Shown here: positions 8,631 through 18,031 of the stretch, piece after piece
Layout of the letters: each line of letters starts with the position of its first letter
How positions within the stretch are numbered: the stretch's first letter is position 1
From: an uncultured Porphyromonadaceae bacterium
Lineage (GTDB): Bacteria; Bacteroidota; Bacteroidia; Bacteroidales; Muribaculaceae
Length of the DNA stretch: 37,051 bases
Direction of reading: 5' to 3'
Assembly (NCBI GenBank): GCA_947174335.1
Contig: CAMWIM010000018.1
Span: 1-37,051, forward strand
The notes under the pieces: model-generated
The model's input: only the letters and a program-made list of their open reading frames with translations
Databases searched by the model: none
What the model was told of the DNA's origin: nothing
Made by a program: the position numbers and the translations under genes

Positions 8631-9971
8631 TTATTCTGTTTCTTTTTTCATGAAGTCAAGACCTTCAGACACAACCTTTTGCAATTCGAGTTTTGACGTA
8701 TCGACATATTCTGCCAGCGCAAAATCTTCAGGGATTACTTCATAAATTCCGAGCTGTTCCATTTTGTCAATATCACGCGACAAAATAGCTTTTATCAGAT
8801 ATTCGGGCATGATATCCATTGGCATCACCGACTCATATTCACCCGACATAATCATTGCACGGCGACCTCCTAACAAACGTGCATCAGGAGAGAATCGACG
8901 ACCAAGAAAATGTCCCGGGAACGAACGGCTAACACTCATTTTTGATGGCGACATCGAAGCCCAGCCCATAAATTCATCGGCATGTGAGCCTTCGGGAATC
9001 ACGGTTATCTGAGTATAGGGAGCGCGTAGAAATTCTTCTTTTGTTACAGCTTTGCCTGTGAGAACGTTACCCGAAATAATTCTTATATCACTCTCTGTTT
9101 TCAGCTTACCTGCAAGCAACTGGTCAACTTGTGCGCCGACTACAGTCTTGATATATGCGGGAGTTTTTACTTCGCTGCCGACAATGGCTACGATTGTTTG
9201 CCAATCAACTTTACCGTTCAAGAAAAGCGATCCGATACGGGCAAGGGTCACTCCGTCAAGAGTCCACACAATTTCACCCTTGTTTATTGGCGATGTATTG
9301 GCTATAACCGTTCCGGGGAGTGCGGCGGGATGATGACCTTTAACATCAATCATTTCCGCTCCGGGAATATCAGCGATTTTAACAGACTCATGACGAGCTA
9401 CATATACCTTACCGCTTGTCAAATGTGAAAGAACTTCAACACCTTTGGCGAGTTCTTTTTCCTTGCCCTTTAGTTCAACATCAAACGAAGGCGCAAGCGG
9501 AGCTGTATCGGCTGCCATCACATATATATCGCGGACAGTTGCGTCGGGTGACGGAACAACTCCGTACGGGCGTTGAACCATCATGCTCAATAAGCCAGAT
9601 TGTGCTAAAACGTCTATGATTTGAGTTCGGTCGGTTGTATTTACGTCAAAAGCCTTTATTCCTTCTTCAGCATAATCAGCTTCGACAACAATATTCATGA
9701 TTTTACGGCGTTCGCCACGAACTATAGCCTTAACCGTGCCTGCAACCGGAGACACAACCTTGACTTGAGGATTATTTTTGTCACGCAACAATGCATCACC
9801 TGCCAAAACTTTATCACCCTCTTTGACCTCGGCTTTTGGTATCAAACCATGAAAATCATCGGGACAAACACCTATCAACGTCGGTTTTAACTCCCCGACA
9901 ATTTCGGGATTTTCTATCTGCCCCTCAAGATTGAGATCAAGTCCTTTTTTTATATTTAACAAGATGCTCAT
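8631..9971 (-). CDS. nqrA: Na+-NQR subunit A
   Basis: A 446-aa peripheral cytoplasmic subunit without membrane helices, of normal length for the family. The N-terminus (IKKGLDLNLEG) and the barrel-sandwich segment (VSPVAGTVKAIVRGERRK) are typical. Downstream family segments include MVQRPYGVVP, HPAALPGTVI and PGHFLGRRF. The ATG at 9971 is preceded by a TAnnTTTG promoter 36 bases away. It is the first gene of nqrABCDEF. Confidence 0.97.
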   Translation of the reverse strand: MSILLNIKKGLDLNLEGQIENPEIVGELKPTLIGVCPDDFHGLIPKAEVKEGDKVLAGDALLRDKNNPQVKVVSPVAGTVKAIVRGERRKIMNIVVEADYAEEGIKAFDVNTTDRTQIIDVLAQSGLLSMMVQRPYGVVPSPDATVRDIYVMAADTAPLAPSFDVELKGKEKELAKGVEVLSHLTSGKVYVARHESVKIADIPGAEMIDVKGHHPAALPGTVIANTSPINKGEIVWTLDGVTLARIGSLFLNGKVDWQTIVAIVGSEVKTPAYIKTVVGAQVDQLLAGKLKTESDIRIISGNVLTGKAVTKEEFLRAPYTQITVIPEGSHADEFMGWASMSPSKMSVSRSFPGHFLGRRFSPDARLLGGRRAMIMSGEYESVMPMDIMPEYLIKAILSRDIDKMEQLGIYEVIPEDFALAEYVDTSKLELQKVVSEGLDFMKKETE

Positions 9972-10007
9972 GCTTAGTTATTAAGGTTATCATTTTCAAT
10001 TATTTTG

Positions 10008-10015
10008 CAAAGTTA
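10008..10015 (-). promoter_or_regulatory. Bacteroidota-type promoter of nqrABCDEF
   Basis: The minus strand reads TAACTTTG, an exact TAnnTTTG -7 box, 36 bases upstream of the nqrA ATG. No exact TTTG -33 element is seen; the region upstream is A/T-rich. The call rests on the box and its position before an operon. Confidence 0.7.
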
Positions 10016-10094
10016 ATCTATTTTTTAAATATGTAAAAAAAAGACTCCACAAAATTTCACTACAGCATGATTATTTTACAATCTGAAAATTTTA

Positions 10095-10760
10095 TCAAAT
10101 CCTTATTCGCTTGAAATAAGATTGAAAATATTTATGAAATTCTTCAGGATTTTTAGGACAAAGGCATTTTATGAAGCTGTCTCGATCTATTTTCTTGTCA
10201 GTTTTAACATCTCGACCGGGAATAATAAAGAATTCATCAGGATTGGACGGAGATCCTCCGACTCCAAGGGCAATGAATAGCTCAACCCCTTTCCCCTTAG
10301 CAGCAGAAAGATAGCGAAAAAACTGACCGGACAGGTCGATACCATCCTCACCCCAAGATGAACGATATTTACATTCAATCATATATTCGATCTCTGAGTT
10401 ATCAAATCGATGACGAAGATGCAAGTCGGGCAGTAGATTTTCAAGGGCATAGGTTTGACCTGAGATTTTATCGCCTCGCCAGGCGATCAGTTTAAAACGT
10501 GATTTATCAGCACATAGCGACACGACAAAATCCTCAAACAATCGACCTTTTTGCCCCGCATAGTCGATAAACTCGACCTCAGGCATCTCTACCTGATTAG
10601 CAATAGCGTAAGCCATGCGATAAAGAGCTGCTACGTTGAAGCCGTAGGTATCAGCAAACTCTCTAAGTATTTCACGTTCATTATGAGAAACAACGCCATC
10701 GGCAGCCGCCATTGACGCTATCCAACGGGCAGCATCATATTGTGAAATAGATTTGATCAT
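10095..10760 (-). CDS. TerB-like domain fused to a PD-(D/E)XK nuclease-like domain
   Basis: A 221-aa protein with two parts. Residues ~9-57 (ARWIASMAAADGVVSHNERE) look like the all-helical TerB/TerB-C domain, with an acidic metal-binding-like turn. Residues ~70-200 carry a restriction-endonuclease-like core: Glu76 (GRLFEDFV), Asp112 (NLLPDLHL), then Glu129-x-Lys131 (MIECKYRSSW). The spacing fits a PD-(D/E)XK active site, so nuclease activity on DNA is a reasonable inference, not shown. It sits last in the minus-strand envelope operon, 33 bases after the flippase gene, with no methylase or immunity partner nearby. No clear terminator follows. Confidence 0.75.
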   Translation of the reverse strand: MIKSISQYDAARWIASMAAADGVVSHNEREILREFADTYGFNVAALYRMAYAIANQVEMPEVEFIDYAGQKGRLFEDFVVSLCADKSRFKLIAWRGDKISGQTYALENLLPDLHLRHRFDNSEIEYMIECKYRSSWGEDGIDLSGQFFRYLSAAKGKGVELFIALGVGGSPSNPDEFFIIPGRDVKTDKKIDRDSFIKCLCPKNPEEFHKYFQSYFKRIRI

Positions 10761-10793
10761 AAGTTGTGAGATTATATATCACTTAATAATAAT

Positions 10794-12140
10794 TCACATC
10801 GCAAAGATAGTTATTTTTTCGATTAAACCCGATAAAATTATGAGGATTGCAGAAAGTAAAATTATCATACCTTCCTTAACTCTTAACCGAACACTATATC
10901 GGCGACATACTATTGACACTATTATCAGATAAATTATTTCATTGACGAGTGTGGCGTAACCGAGAAGTTCAAGACCGCCAAATTTGAATGACATTATGTC
11001 GATAGCTAAGCCAACAAAGGCTGAGATTGTCTCGCTTAAAAGGTAGATTTTACCGGCTCCACGTGACAAAATGACAAAAGCTAATGCCCACGATGCAACT
11101 TTTACAACAACAGAGGCTGACGCACCCGTGAGATAGGGAACAACCGGTAAATATTCAGTTGAATAAAACAACGTGACAAATGATTTAGCAAACAAAACAA
11201 AGACAATCAAGCACGGAACAGCTATAGAGAGTAACACGTTTACCTGCCGCCTAACTAAGTGATTGAGATTGTCAGAATCATCGTTTGAAATTGCCGAAAC
11301 ACGAGTATAATAATCGGCTGCCAAAGCTGCCAAAATCAGTCCGGCACCTCGGCTAATCATCGTTGACCCTGCCGAATAGATACCCACTGTGTCAATTGTC
11401 CATTCATTGGTCATCCATGCGAGAAAGCAATAGTCGCAACCTCGTGTGATGAATGCGGCAACAGTTATCCACAAACCGAATTTCAGAGCCGGAATCATCG
11501 TCTGAATTGCCTCTCGCCATTTCATCGTTCTGCCCGACAACAAATTTATTCTCACGAAATATCGGGCAATCAAAGCCGAAGCGACCGAATAAACAATTAT
11601 TGACGGAACAATTGAATTAAGCCCAAGATATATAAAAAGAGGTATAGACACACTCAATCCAATCAAAGCACCCAAAACCTGAGACAGTGCAAAACGCTTC
11701 GTATCGCCACACCCTGTCATTACACTATAATACCCCTCTTGAAGTGATAAAGCGATCAGAGAAAATCCGAGTGCTGAAATTTGGAAAGTCATATCAAGGT
11801 TGGCGAATGTTATTTTGCTTATTAACGGAGACAAAACAACCATTATCAAACCTCCTGCCAATCCAAGCATCCAAGATATTCTCAACACAGCTTCAATGAC
11901 TGTTCGGTTGCCGGCACGACTAATTTCACGTTGCGCAACACGTCGTAAATCAATACGTGTAACTCCTCCGACAACATCGACCACATTATTAAAAACGGCA
12001 AACAATCCGGTAGCAGTCGGACCGAGCAACATTGCAACAATTTTTGCTCTCACCAACGAGCATATAACAATCAACCCCTGACTACTGCCAAGGGTTAGAA
12101 CTGATTTAAAGATTGTTTTTGTCGTTACACGGTTGCTCAT
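10794..12140 (-). CDS. Polysaccharide/lipid-linked oligosaccharide flippase (MOP superfamily)
   Basis: A 448-aa membrane protein with about 12-14 helices resembling Wzx/RfbX and MurJ-type exporters. The N-terminus TIFKSVLTLGSSQGLIVICS is typical, as is LLGPTATGLFAVFNNVVDVV. The open frame extends upstream to 12236, but that part lies inside the EnvC-like gene. I choose the ATG at 12140, 7 bases after the EnvC stop, because residue 1 then starts directly before the first conserved segment. It is expected to flip a lipid-linked glycan to the periplasm; no glycosyltransferase is adjacent, so the substrate is unknown. Confidence 0.88.
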   Translation of the reverse strand: MSNRVTTKTIFKSVLTLGSSQGLIVICSLVRAKIVAMLLGPTATGLFAVFNNVVDVVGGVTRIDLRRVAQREISRAGNRTVIEAVLRISWMLGLAGGLIMVVLSPLISKITFANLDMTFQISALGFSLIALSLQEGYYSVMTGCGDTKRFALSQVLGALIGLSVSIPLFIYLGLNSIVPSIIVYSVASALIARYFVRINLLSGRTMKWREAIQTMIPALKFGLWITVAAFITRGCDYCFLAWMTNEWTIDTVGIYSAGSTMISRGAGLILAALAADYYTRVSAISNDDSDNLNHLVRRQVNVLLSIAVPCLIVFVLFAKSFVTLFYSTEYLPVVPYLTGASASVVVKVASWALAFVILSRGAGKIYLLSETISAFVGLAIDIMSFKFGGLELLGYATLVNEIIYLIIVSIVCRRYSVRLRVKEGMIILLSAILIILSGLIEKITIFAM

Positions 12141-12147
12141 GATCAGG

Positions 12148-13572
12148 TTATGACAACCAGAGTTCGGGATTTTCTTTTGCTTTCTCGTTTCTGATTTCAA
12201 AGTGCAGAATTGAACGCCCGTCATTATCGGGGTCACTCAAAACGTTACCGATTGTCTGACCGGCTTTGACTGTATCACCTTTCTTCACATTGATTTTACC
12301 GAGATTGGCATAAATTGTGATATAATTTCCATGACGAATCATAATCACATTCATATTATAGCCCGGCAAGCGGAATATATCACTTACACGACCGTCAAAC
12401 ACGGCGCGGACGGGTGCTTCTTTTGAAGTTTCAATATCAATTCCGGCATTATCGGTTTCGACATACATCAAATCAGGATGTTTCTGACGTCCGAAATGCT
12501 TAACTATCTTATATTTACCGGTAACAGGGAACGGGATTCGGCCTTTATTGGCAGCAAAGTTATCACCGATAATCTTAATCTCACTTGATGCAATTTGTTC
12601 AGCCTCGCCACTATTCTTCTTGGGCTTGACGGTTTTACCCGAAACGTTTTGTCCACCATTATCGGCTGTCGTTCCTTTGTCAGATTTCTTTATCTGTTCA
12701 TTTTTGCGACGCTGTTCCTCATCTCTTCTCATTCGTTCCTGTTCCTGAGCGATGAGACGCTGAAGTTCAGCTTCGAGAGCGGTAGCCTCGGCTTGACGCT
12801 GTTTGAGTACTTTTTTCAGTCGTCCCTCTTCTCTTTTAAGTGATGACACAATTTTGTCATTCTCCATTTTCTTGGAGTTCAAGTCGGCGAGCGATGTGTT
12901 TAACTTGTCAAGCGACGATTGGTGTTGGAGTGTAATCTCTTCGAGTTTGACACGCTGAGAATCAAGATGTTGCTTAATTTCAGCAAGTTCTTCTGATTTA
13001 TGTTTGCGCCAAACACGGTATTTATCAAGTAAACGGGCTCGGCGATATGCCTGAGCAACAGATGTTGACGAGAAAATATATGCAAGGTCAGAAGTCGAAA
13101 GGCGATTTTTTGCTACAATACGACGGATTGCTGAGGCGTATTTTGTTCTCATCAACGACATCCGGTCGTCAAGTTTGCTTATTGTGTCGGTCAATTGTTG
13201 GATGTGACTGTCAAGAGTATCAAGTTGAGTACGGGTAGCTGCAATCGACTTGTCAAGCACAACCATATCTCCGCCGATTTCATTGAGACGGTCGAGACGA
13301 CGCATTAACTCACGTTCGTTTTCCTCAATTTTGCGCGAGGTCTCCCGAATAGCCTTATTGGTCTCTTTCTGGCGTTGCTTTACACTCGAAGATGTGTTAT
13401 TCTTCGATGAAGTTGCCGCGGGCTTTTTGTTGGTATTGCTTTTACCGGTTGTCTTTTTCTTTGTTGTCTGGGTGGTTTGTGCCTTCTTGCCGGTTTTCTT
13501 TTTAGCACCGTCGGCAGGCACAGCAACAACAAGCGAAATAATTATGATAATTATTGCAAAAAGTCGGTTCAT
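12148..13572 (-). CDS. EnvC-like murein hydrolase activator (coiled coil + degenerate M23)
   Basis: A 474-aa protein with a signal peptide (1-22), a Lys/Thr/Ser-rich linker (23-62), a long charged coiled coil (~64-290), a second linker, and a C-terminal LytM/M23 domain (~355-474). Three positions that bind zinc or serve catalysis in active M23 peptidases are changed: the His of HxxxD is Asn375 (NAGID), the YxHL His is Asn423 (YANL), and the first His of HxH is not His (SILHFEI). Only Asp379 and His457 remain. That pattern is what EnvC-type activators show: they switch on amidases at the division site without cutting peptidoglycan themselves. It follows the DUF4292 gene by 4 bases. Confidence 0.92.
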   Translation of the reverse strand: MNRLFAIIIIIISLVVAVPADGAKKKTGKKAQTTQTTKKKTTGKSNTNKKPAATSSKNNTSSSVKQRQKETNKAIRETSRKIEENERELMRRLDRLNEIGGDMVVLDKSIAATRTQLDTLDSHIQQLTDTISKLDDRMSLMRTKYASAIRRIVAKNRLSTSDLAYIFSSTSVAQAYRRARLLDKYRVWRKHKSEELAEIKQHLDSQRVKLEEITLQHQSSLDKLNTSLADLNSKKMENDKIVSSLKREEGRLKKVLKQRQAEATALEAELQRLIAQEQERMRRDEEQRRKNEQIKKSDKGTTADNGGQNVSGKTVKPKKNSGEAEQIASSEIKIIGDNFAANKGRIPFPVTGKYKIVKHFGRQKHPDLMYVETDNAGIDIETSKEAPVRAVFDGRVSDIFRLPGYNMNVIMIRHGNYITIYANLGKINVKKGDTVKAGQTIGNVLSDPDNDGRSILHFEIRNEKAKENPELWLS

Positions 13573-13576
13573 CAGT

Positions 13577-14431
13577 CTATTTGAGCAGTTTCAAAAGATC
13601 ACCCGCCGCAATCCTTTGATAACCGCGGTCGGGATAAACAAATTGTTTCATTTCAGAGGGTTTGTTCCAGACAGACCCATTCCAAATCCAATCAATTGTG
13701 ATTTCCAATGGAATCTTGATCCCCTGAACTCTTATATCGACATCTCCTGCCAATGATCCGACAGGCGATGTAACGTAATCTAAATATCTTGTCAAGAAAA
13801 CAGTTGATTCACTCTTGACTGCAAACGCGAGCAAGCGGTCGGCTTCATCAGAGAACACATATCCGGCTTCAAAACCCGAGGGCAAATCTTTAGGTAATGC
13901 AATCCACTGTCCGTTTTCGCTTTGACGATCTATATCAAAATGAGAGGCACGAGGTTTTTTATCGCCCGGCTCAAACACCTGACCGGTCAAAAGACTTTGA
14001 ATATTACCAATTGTTATCGGGCAATGTACGAGAACATCATTCAGCGACTCTGCGACATATCTTTTATTGAAGCGGTCAACAGCTACAAGCGAATCGTTTG
14101 TCACATACAATCGGGCAACCTCCATTCCAAATTTTCTAAGCGAGAGATAAATCGATTTATTGCGTTCGATGTAAGCACGACCGCTGAACGAAATCTGTTG
14201 TGGAGCATTGACACTTAGTTTGAACTGAGCCGTAAAGCAGTTGTAATCTTTATATTGACCGACGATTGTATCAAATCGCTCGGCAAATGTCATGTTTTGC
14301 ACTTCCGATTTTTCAGACGGAGTAACGGGTAACGACTTTTGAGGTTTGGATGTACGGCATCCTGCCAACAACATAGTCATCAGCAACATTACCAATGTCA
14401 GTTCTGATATTTTCTCACAAACAGCTCTCAT
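13577..14431 (-). CDS. DUF4292 lipoprotein
   Basis: A 284-aa predicted lipoprotein with lipobox LLAGC (Cys25). The mature part (FNKRY, GNIQSLLTGQVF, GSLAGDVDIRVQ) resembles the DUF4292 family of Bacteroidota, which has a LolA/LolB-like outer-membrane lipoprotein flavour. A role in lipoprotein or LPS handling is inference. It lies 8 bases after the TPR gene and 4 before the EnvC-like gene, an arrangement that suggests a shared envelope function. Confidence 0.87.
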   Translation of the reverse strand: MRAVCEKISELTLVMLLMTMLLAGCRTSKPQKSLPVTPSEKSEVQNMTFAERFDTIVGQYKDYNCFTAQFKLSVNAPQQISFSGRAYIERNKSIYLSLRKFGMEVARLYVTNDSLVAVDRFNKRYVAESLNDVLVHCPITIGNIQSLLTGQVFEPGDKKPRASHFDIDRQSENGQWIALPKDLPSGFEAGYVFSDEADRLLAFAVKSESTVFLTRYLDYVTSPVGSLAGDVDIRVQGIKIPLEITIDWIWNGSVWNKPSEMKQFVYPDRGYQRIAAGDLLKLLK

Positions 14432-14439
14432 TTACAGTA

Positions 14440-16212
14440 TCATTCATAAAAGAACGCCTTATGTTTGATTTTGCGTTGGAGCAAGTCATTCTCAGGCTCA
14501 AGTTTTAAAGCTTCTTTCCAGTTTTCTACCGCTTTATCGCGGTCGCCGGTCATAAAATATATGTCACCGGCATGATGATAAAGTTCGGCTGACGGTTCAT
14601 CTTCGAGTTCAAGCGCACGCTCTATAAAATCAAGTGCAGTCTTATACTCATGTTTTTTGAAGAACACCCATGCATAAGTATCGAGCGATGTCGGATTATC
14701 GGGGTCATTGGCAATAACCTGAGCGCACATCTCTTCAGCACGGTCAAGATCACGGTCCTGACATGCCAAGTAATAGGCGCAATTGTTTAGAGCAAGCAAA
14801 TTGTCGGGATTGTAGGTCAGCGATTTTTCATAATAGATGAATGCGCTGTCAATCTTATTCTCTTTATAAAATGCGTCACCGATTGTGCAGGCAATGTCAG
14901 AGAGCAGCGGGTAATCGGTAGAATCTTTTTGCCACGCCAAACCGAGAGCCTTTTTGCCTTGTGCGATTCCCGATTTATAATCGTCGTTCTGCAAATAAGC
15001 GATGGCGACATACCAGTTGGCGCGCGCGTCATCGGGAAAATATCTCAACGCCGATTGTCCGGCTTCAAGTTGTTTTTTGTAATCTCCTGCCGAGGCATAG
15101 AGTGAAAACAGTCCCATCCATTCTTCAAGTTTTGACGGGTCAATATCGAGCGCATAGCTCTGTTGCTCGGCAGCTCCGGCAAAATCTTTGACCGCTACAA
15201 GGTATGACGCATAGAGTTTATGCACGTCAACTTCGTGGGGGTGGTCATCAAGCACTGTCGCAAACAAACTTTCAATCTGGGGACGACGAACCGAGTCCTG
15301 ATATATGTCGGCAATGAAGACCCTCATCAATTCGAGTTTAACGTTAAGTTCGAGATTATCTTTTTGCAACGCCTCAACAATTTCGTTTTCATAACGGACA
15401 GTATCGCCGGTTGCCTGATAATATGATGCACGTTTATAAAAAGCCGGACCGCTTGTCGAATCAAGTTCGCACGCACGGTCAAAATATATGATAGCCGAAT
15501 CGGGACGTTGCAGTGCCATATAAATGTCACCGGCAGCCAATAAAGCTGTTATGTCTTTGGGCATTTCACGAGCCAGATCGGTCATCTGTCTGATAGCGTT
15601 CACGGTGTCACCCAACATCAGATAGGCGTTTGCACGGTTACCCGAAATCATCAATGAGTGACCGACAGCACGTTCCAACCGGTCGTACACCGATATTGCC
15701 TTCAACACCGATGCTGTATCACCGATTGCGGTCAACGCTTGCGCAAGGCTGAATGCTACATCTTTTTTCTGAGGAAAGAGCGAGTCAAGTTTGCTCCAGA
15801 CTCTTACCGATTCCTTGACATCGCCAATTCGACCGACGAGCGCACCGTAGCTCAACGATGAATAATAGTCTTCGGGGTGCGCGTCGAAATGGTCTTTCAT
15901 TTTTTGAAGACCGTTGATGGCAATTGTCGAGTCGTTTTTACCGAAAAAAGCTATATCATAAAAGCCAAGGTCTGAGCTTATTGCAGTTTCATCGGGACTG
16001 AGCGCAGACGCACGTTCGAGCAGAGTATAATAAGCATCGTGATTGCCTAACGCGTTCTGACGCAACGCCTCCATATAAATATAATCGGCTCGGCGTTGAC
16101 GATCATCATCGGGGCGCGAACCGTAAACCGGCAACAGCACCAATGCTGACAACACCAACACCAATAACGCTAACAAACCGTTATGGTTTCCCTGTTTCTT
16201 TTCTAAAGCCAT
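14440..16212 (-). CDS. TPR-repeat protein, membrane-anchored
   Basis: A 590-aa protein with an N-terminal hydrophobic segment (LLALLVLVLSALVLLPVYG, about residues 13-31) followed by a long array of tetratricopeptide repeats. The best repeats are at the C-terminus, e.g. ALNNCAYYLACQDRDLDRAE and AELYHHAGDIYFMTGDRDKA, each with the TPR Gly/Ala/Tyr pattern. TPR arrays scaffold protein complexes; the partners here are probably envelope proteins given the neighbours, but that is inference. It sits between dut (23 bases upstream) and the DUF4292 gene (8 bases downstream). Confidence 0.93.
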   Translation of the reverse strand: MALEKKQGNHNGLLALLVLVLSALVLLPVYGSRPDDDRQRRADYIYMEALRQNALGNHDAYYTLLERASALSPDETAISSDLGFYDIAFFGKNDSTIAINGLQKMKDHFDAHPEDYYSSLSYGALVGRIGDVKESVRVWSKLDSLFPQKKDVAFSLAQALTAIGDTASVLKAISVYDRLERAVGHSLMISGNRANAYLMLGDTVNAIRQMTDLAREMPKDITALLAAGDIYMALQRPDSAIIYFDRACELDSTSGPAFYKRASYYQATGDTVRYENEIVEALQKDNLELNVKLELMRVFIADIYQDSVRRPQIESLFATVLDDHPHEVDVHKLYASYLVAVKDFAGAAEQQSYALDIDPSKLEEWMGLFSLYASAGDYKKQLEAGQSALRYFPDDARANWYVAIAYLQNDDYKSGIAQGKKALGLAWQKDSTDYPLLSDIACTIGDAFYKENKIDSAFIYYEKSLTYNPDNLLALNNCAYYLACQDRDLDRAEEMCAQVIANDPDNPTSLDTYAWVFFKKHEYKTALDFIERALELEDEPSAELYHHAGDIYFMTGDRDKAVENWKEALKLEPENDLLQRKIKHKAFFYE

Positions 16213-16235
16213 TTAAAATTACGATTCTATCTTTA

Positions 16236-16676
16236 TCAAACGCCGGTATGTCCGAATCCGCCCTCGCCACGATCGGTTTCGCTGATACTTTCAGCCGACT
16301 CCCAAACAACCCGCGTATATGGAGCCACAACCATCTGGGCGATGCGCTCGCCATCGTTTATAACAAAATCCTTGTCTGATAAATTAATTAATATCACGCC
16401 TATCTCACCACGATAATCGGCATCAATCGTGCCGGGAGTATTGACAAGCGTAATACCGTGTTTCAAAGCGAGTCCGCTTCGGGGGCGGATTTGCATTTCA
16501 TAACCCGAGGGCAACTCAACTTTCAAGCCGGTCGGAATCAGCTTACGCTCCAACGGTTTAAGCGTGACCGCACTTTCGAGGTTAGCGCGCACATCCATTC
16601 CTGCCGAATCAACAGTAGCATACTCAGGCAACGCATGGCGTGACGTATTGATTATCTTTACTTTAACTTCGTTCAT
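16236..16676 (-). CDS. dut: dUTP diphosphatase
   Basis: A 146-aa trimeric dUTPase, hydrolysing dUTP to dUMP and PPi to keep uracil out of DNA and feed thymidylate synthesis. All five motifs are present: [33 protein letters not shown] (with the catalytic Asp), RIAQMVV and the C-terminal arm [10 protein letters not shown]. The length is standard. It lies 28 bases after the aminotransferase gene. Confidence 0.98.
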   Translation of the reverse strand: MNEVKVKIINTSRHALPEYATVDSAGMDVRANLESAVTLKPLERKLIPTGLKVELPSGYEMQIRPRSGLALKHGITLVNTPGTIDADYRGEIGVILINLSDKDFVINDGERIAQMVVAPYTRVVWESAESISETDRGEGGFGHTGV

Positions 16677-16704
16677 TTATTAACAATTCGTTTGTAAAAT
16701 CAGT

Positions 16705-17901
16705 TTATTTCACAAGTTTACCAAAGGCGGTTGCAACTCGTCCGATCGCTTTCTCAATATTGCTGTCGCTTGTAGCGAAACTAAATCTCAAATATCCGGG
16801 AGTACCGAACGCGCCACCATCGACAGTTGCAACGTGACCTTCCTCAAGAAGATACATTGCCAAGTCGGCTCCGGTTTCGATAACTTTAGAACCATAACGA
16901 CGCCCAATATATTCCGACACTTCGGGGAACAGATAGAACGCACCGTCAGGCACATTCACTTTCACACCGGGAATTTGTCTTACGAGATCAACAATCAAAT
17001 TGCGACGGCGTTCAAATGCCTTTCTCATCTCCTCGACACATTCCTGCGGACCGTTATAGGCGGCTTCAGCTGCTTTTTGAGCGATTGAAGATGCGCCCGA
17101 TGTATATTGACCTTGCAGACGGGTGATTGCTTTTGCGATGTTGACCGGAGTTACGCTGTAACCGATACGCCAGCCGGTCATTGCGTATGTTTTTGAAACA
17201 CCGTTAATCAACACAACTTGATCGGCAATCTCGGGGAAAGCTCCCATTGAAGTATAACTGCCTGTAAAATTGATACGTTCATAAACTTCGTCACTCATAA
17301 CCAAAATATCGGGACGAGTTTTCAGGACATCAACAATTCCCTGAAGCTCCTCACGGCTATAAACCGCACCGGTCGGGTTTGAGGGCGAACAAATCAACAC
17401 CATTTTGGTTTTAGGCGTAAACGCAGCCTGCAACTTCTCGGGTGTGATTTTAAATCCTTCTTCAATAGTCGAGGGCACAAGCACAGCCTTTCCACCGGCA
17501 AGTTTCACCATCTCAACATACGAAACCCACGCCGGAGTCGGTATAATGACCTCATCGCCTGGGTTGATTGTGGATAGAATCACGTTACACAAAGCCTGTT
17601 TTGCACCGGTCGAAACAACGACCTGATCTTTAGTACATGACAAACCGTTTTCAACTGCCAATTTCTTAACGATAGCCTTACGCAGAGAATCATATCCGGC
17701 AATCGGGGTGTAACGAGAATAATTCTCATCAATTGCACGCTTTGCAGCTTCCTTGATATGGTCAGGCGTATTGAAATCGGGTTCACCGACCGACATATTG
17801 ATTACATCAACACCTGCTTCATTCAGTTCGCGACTACGATTTGACATCGCCAAAGTCTGAGGCATAGAAAGCGACTCGACTCTATCAGAAAGATAATTCA
17901 T
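16705..17901 (-). CDS. PLP-dependent class I/II aminotransferase (aspartate aminotransferase-like)
   Basis: A 398-aa fold-type I aminotransferase. The PLP lysine lies in NGVSKTYAMTGWRIGY; other family marks are SVGEPDFNTP near the N-terminus, SNPTGAVYSREEL, and MSDEVYERINF with the PLP-N1 Asp. This resembles the aspartate/prephenate aminotransferase subgroup, but the amino-acid specificity cannot be fixed by eye. The frame extends to 17967, but the ATG at 17901 begins the conserved sequence and lies 22 bases after a TAnnTTTG box, so the extension is rejected. First gene of the seven-gene run. Confidence 0.95.
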   Translation of the reverse strand: MNYLSDRVESLSMPQTLAMSNRSRELNEAGVDVINMSVGEPDFNTPDHIKEAAKRAIDENYSRYTPIAGYDSLRKAIVKKLAVENGLSCTKDQVVVSTGAKQALCNVILSTINPGDEVIIPTPAWVSYVEMVKLAGGKAVLVPSTIEEGFKITPEKLQAAFTPKTKMVLICSPSNPTGAVYSREELQGIVDVLKTRPDILVMSDEVYERINFTGSYTSMGAFPEIADQVVLINGVSKTYAMTGWRIGYSVTPVNIAKAITRLQGQYTSGASSIAQKAAEAAYNGPQECVEEMRKAFERRRNLIVDLVRQIPGVKVNVPDGAFYLFPEVSEYIGRRYGSKVIETGADLAMYLLEEGHVATVDGGAFGTPGYLRFSFATSDSNIEKAIGRVATAFGKLVK

Positions 17902-17922
17902 AATATATAATGTTTTATTTGG

Positions 17923-17930
17923 CAAATTTA
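17923..17930 (-). promoter_or_regulatory. Promoter of the aminotransferase-dut-TPR-DUF4292-envC run
   Basis: The minus strand reads TAAATTTG, an exact TAnnTTTG -7 box, 22 bases before the aminotransferase ATG. The seven following genes are 4-33 bases apart with no intervening terminator seen, so this may drive all of them. Confidence 0.65.
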
Positions 17931-17985
17931 CGCATTTTTTTTGTAGTTTTCCTCTATATCTTCCCATAATATGTTATTTTATTCT

Positions 17986-17993
17986 TAATTTTG
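17986..17993 (+). promoter_or_regulatory. Promoter of the HAD phosphatase/helicase pair
   Basis: TAATTTTG fits the TAnnTTTG -7 consensus and lies 38 bases before the ATG at 18032. It is arranged back-to-back with the aminotransferase promoter within 71 bases. Confidence 0.6.
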
Positions 17994-18031
17994 CATTATG
18001 AATTATAAATTCTTTCACGCTTTAACTAAAA

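Noticed and set aside
10030-10094. Possible terminator after the TerB-nuclease gene
   Set aside because: On the minus strand there is a run of eight T, but the sequence before it forms no convincing stem.
12141-12236. Upstream extension of the flippase frame
   Set aside because: It lies entirely inside the 3' end of the EnvC-like gene; the ATG at 12140 is 7 bases after that stop and begins the conserved sequence.
13250-13756. 168-codon + strand frame antisense to the EnvC-like and DUF4292 genes
   Set aside because: Hydrophobic composition arises from reading the Lys/Glu-rich coiled-coil codons in reverse; both minus-strand genes are well supported.
17902-17967. Upstream extension of the aminotransferase frame
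   Set aside because: The extra 22 residues cross the TAnnTTTG promoter at 17923-17930 and precede the conserved N-terminus, so translation starting at 17901 is preferred.
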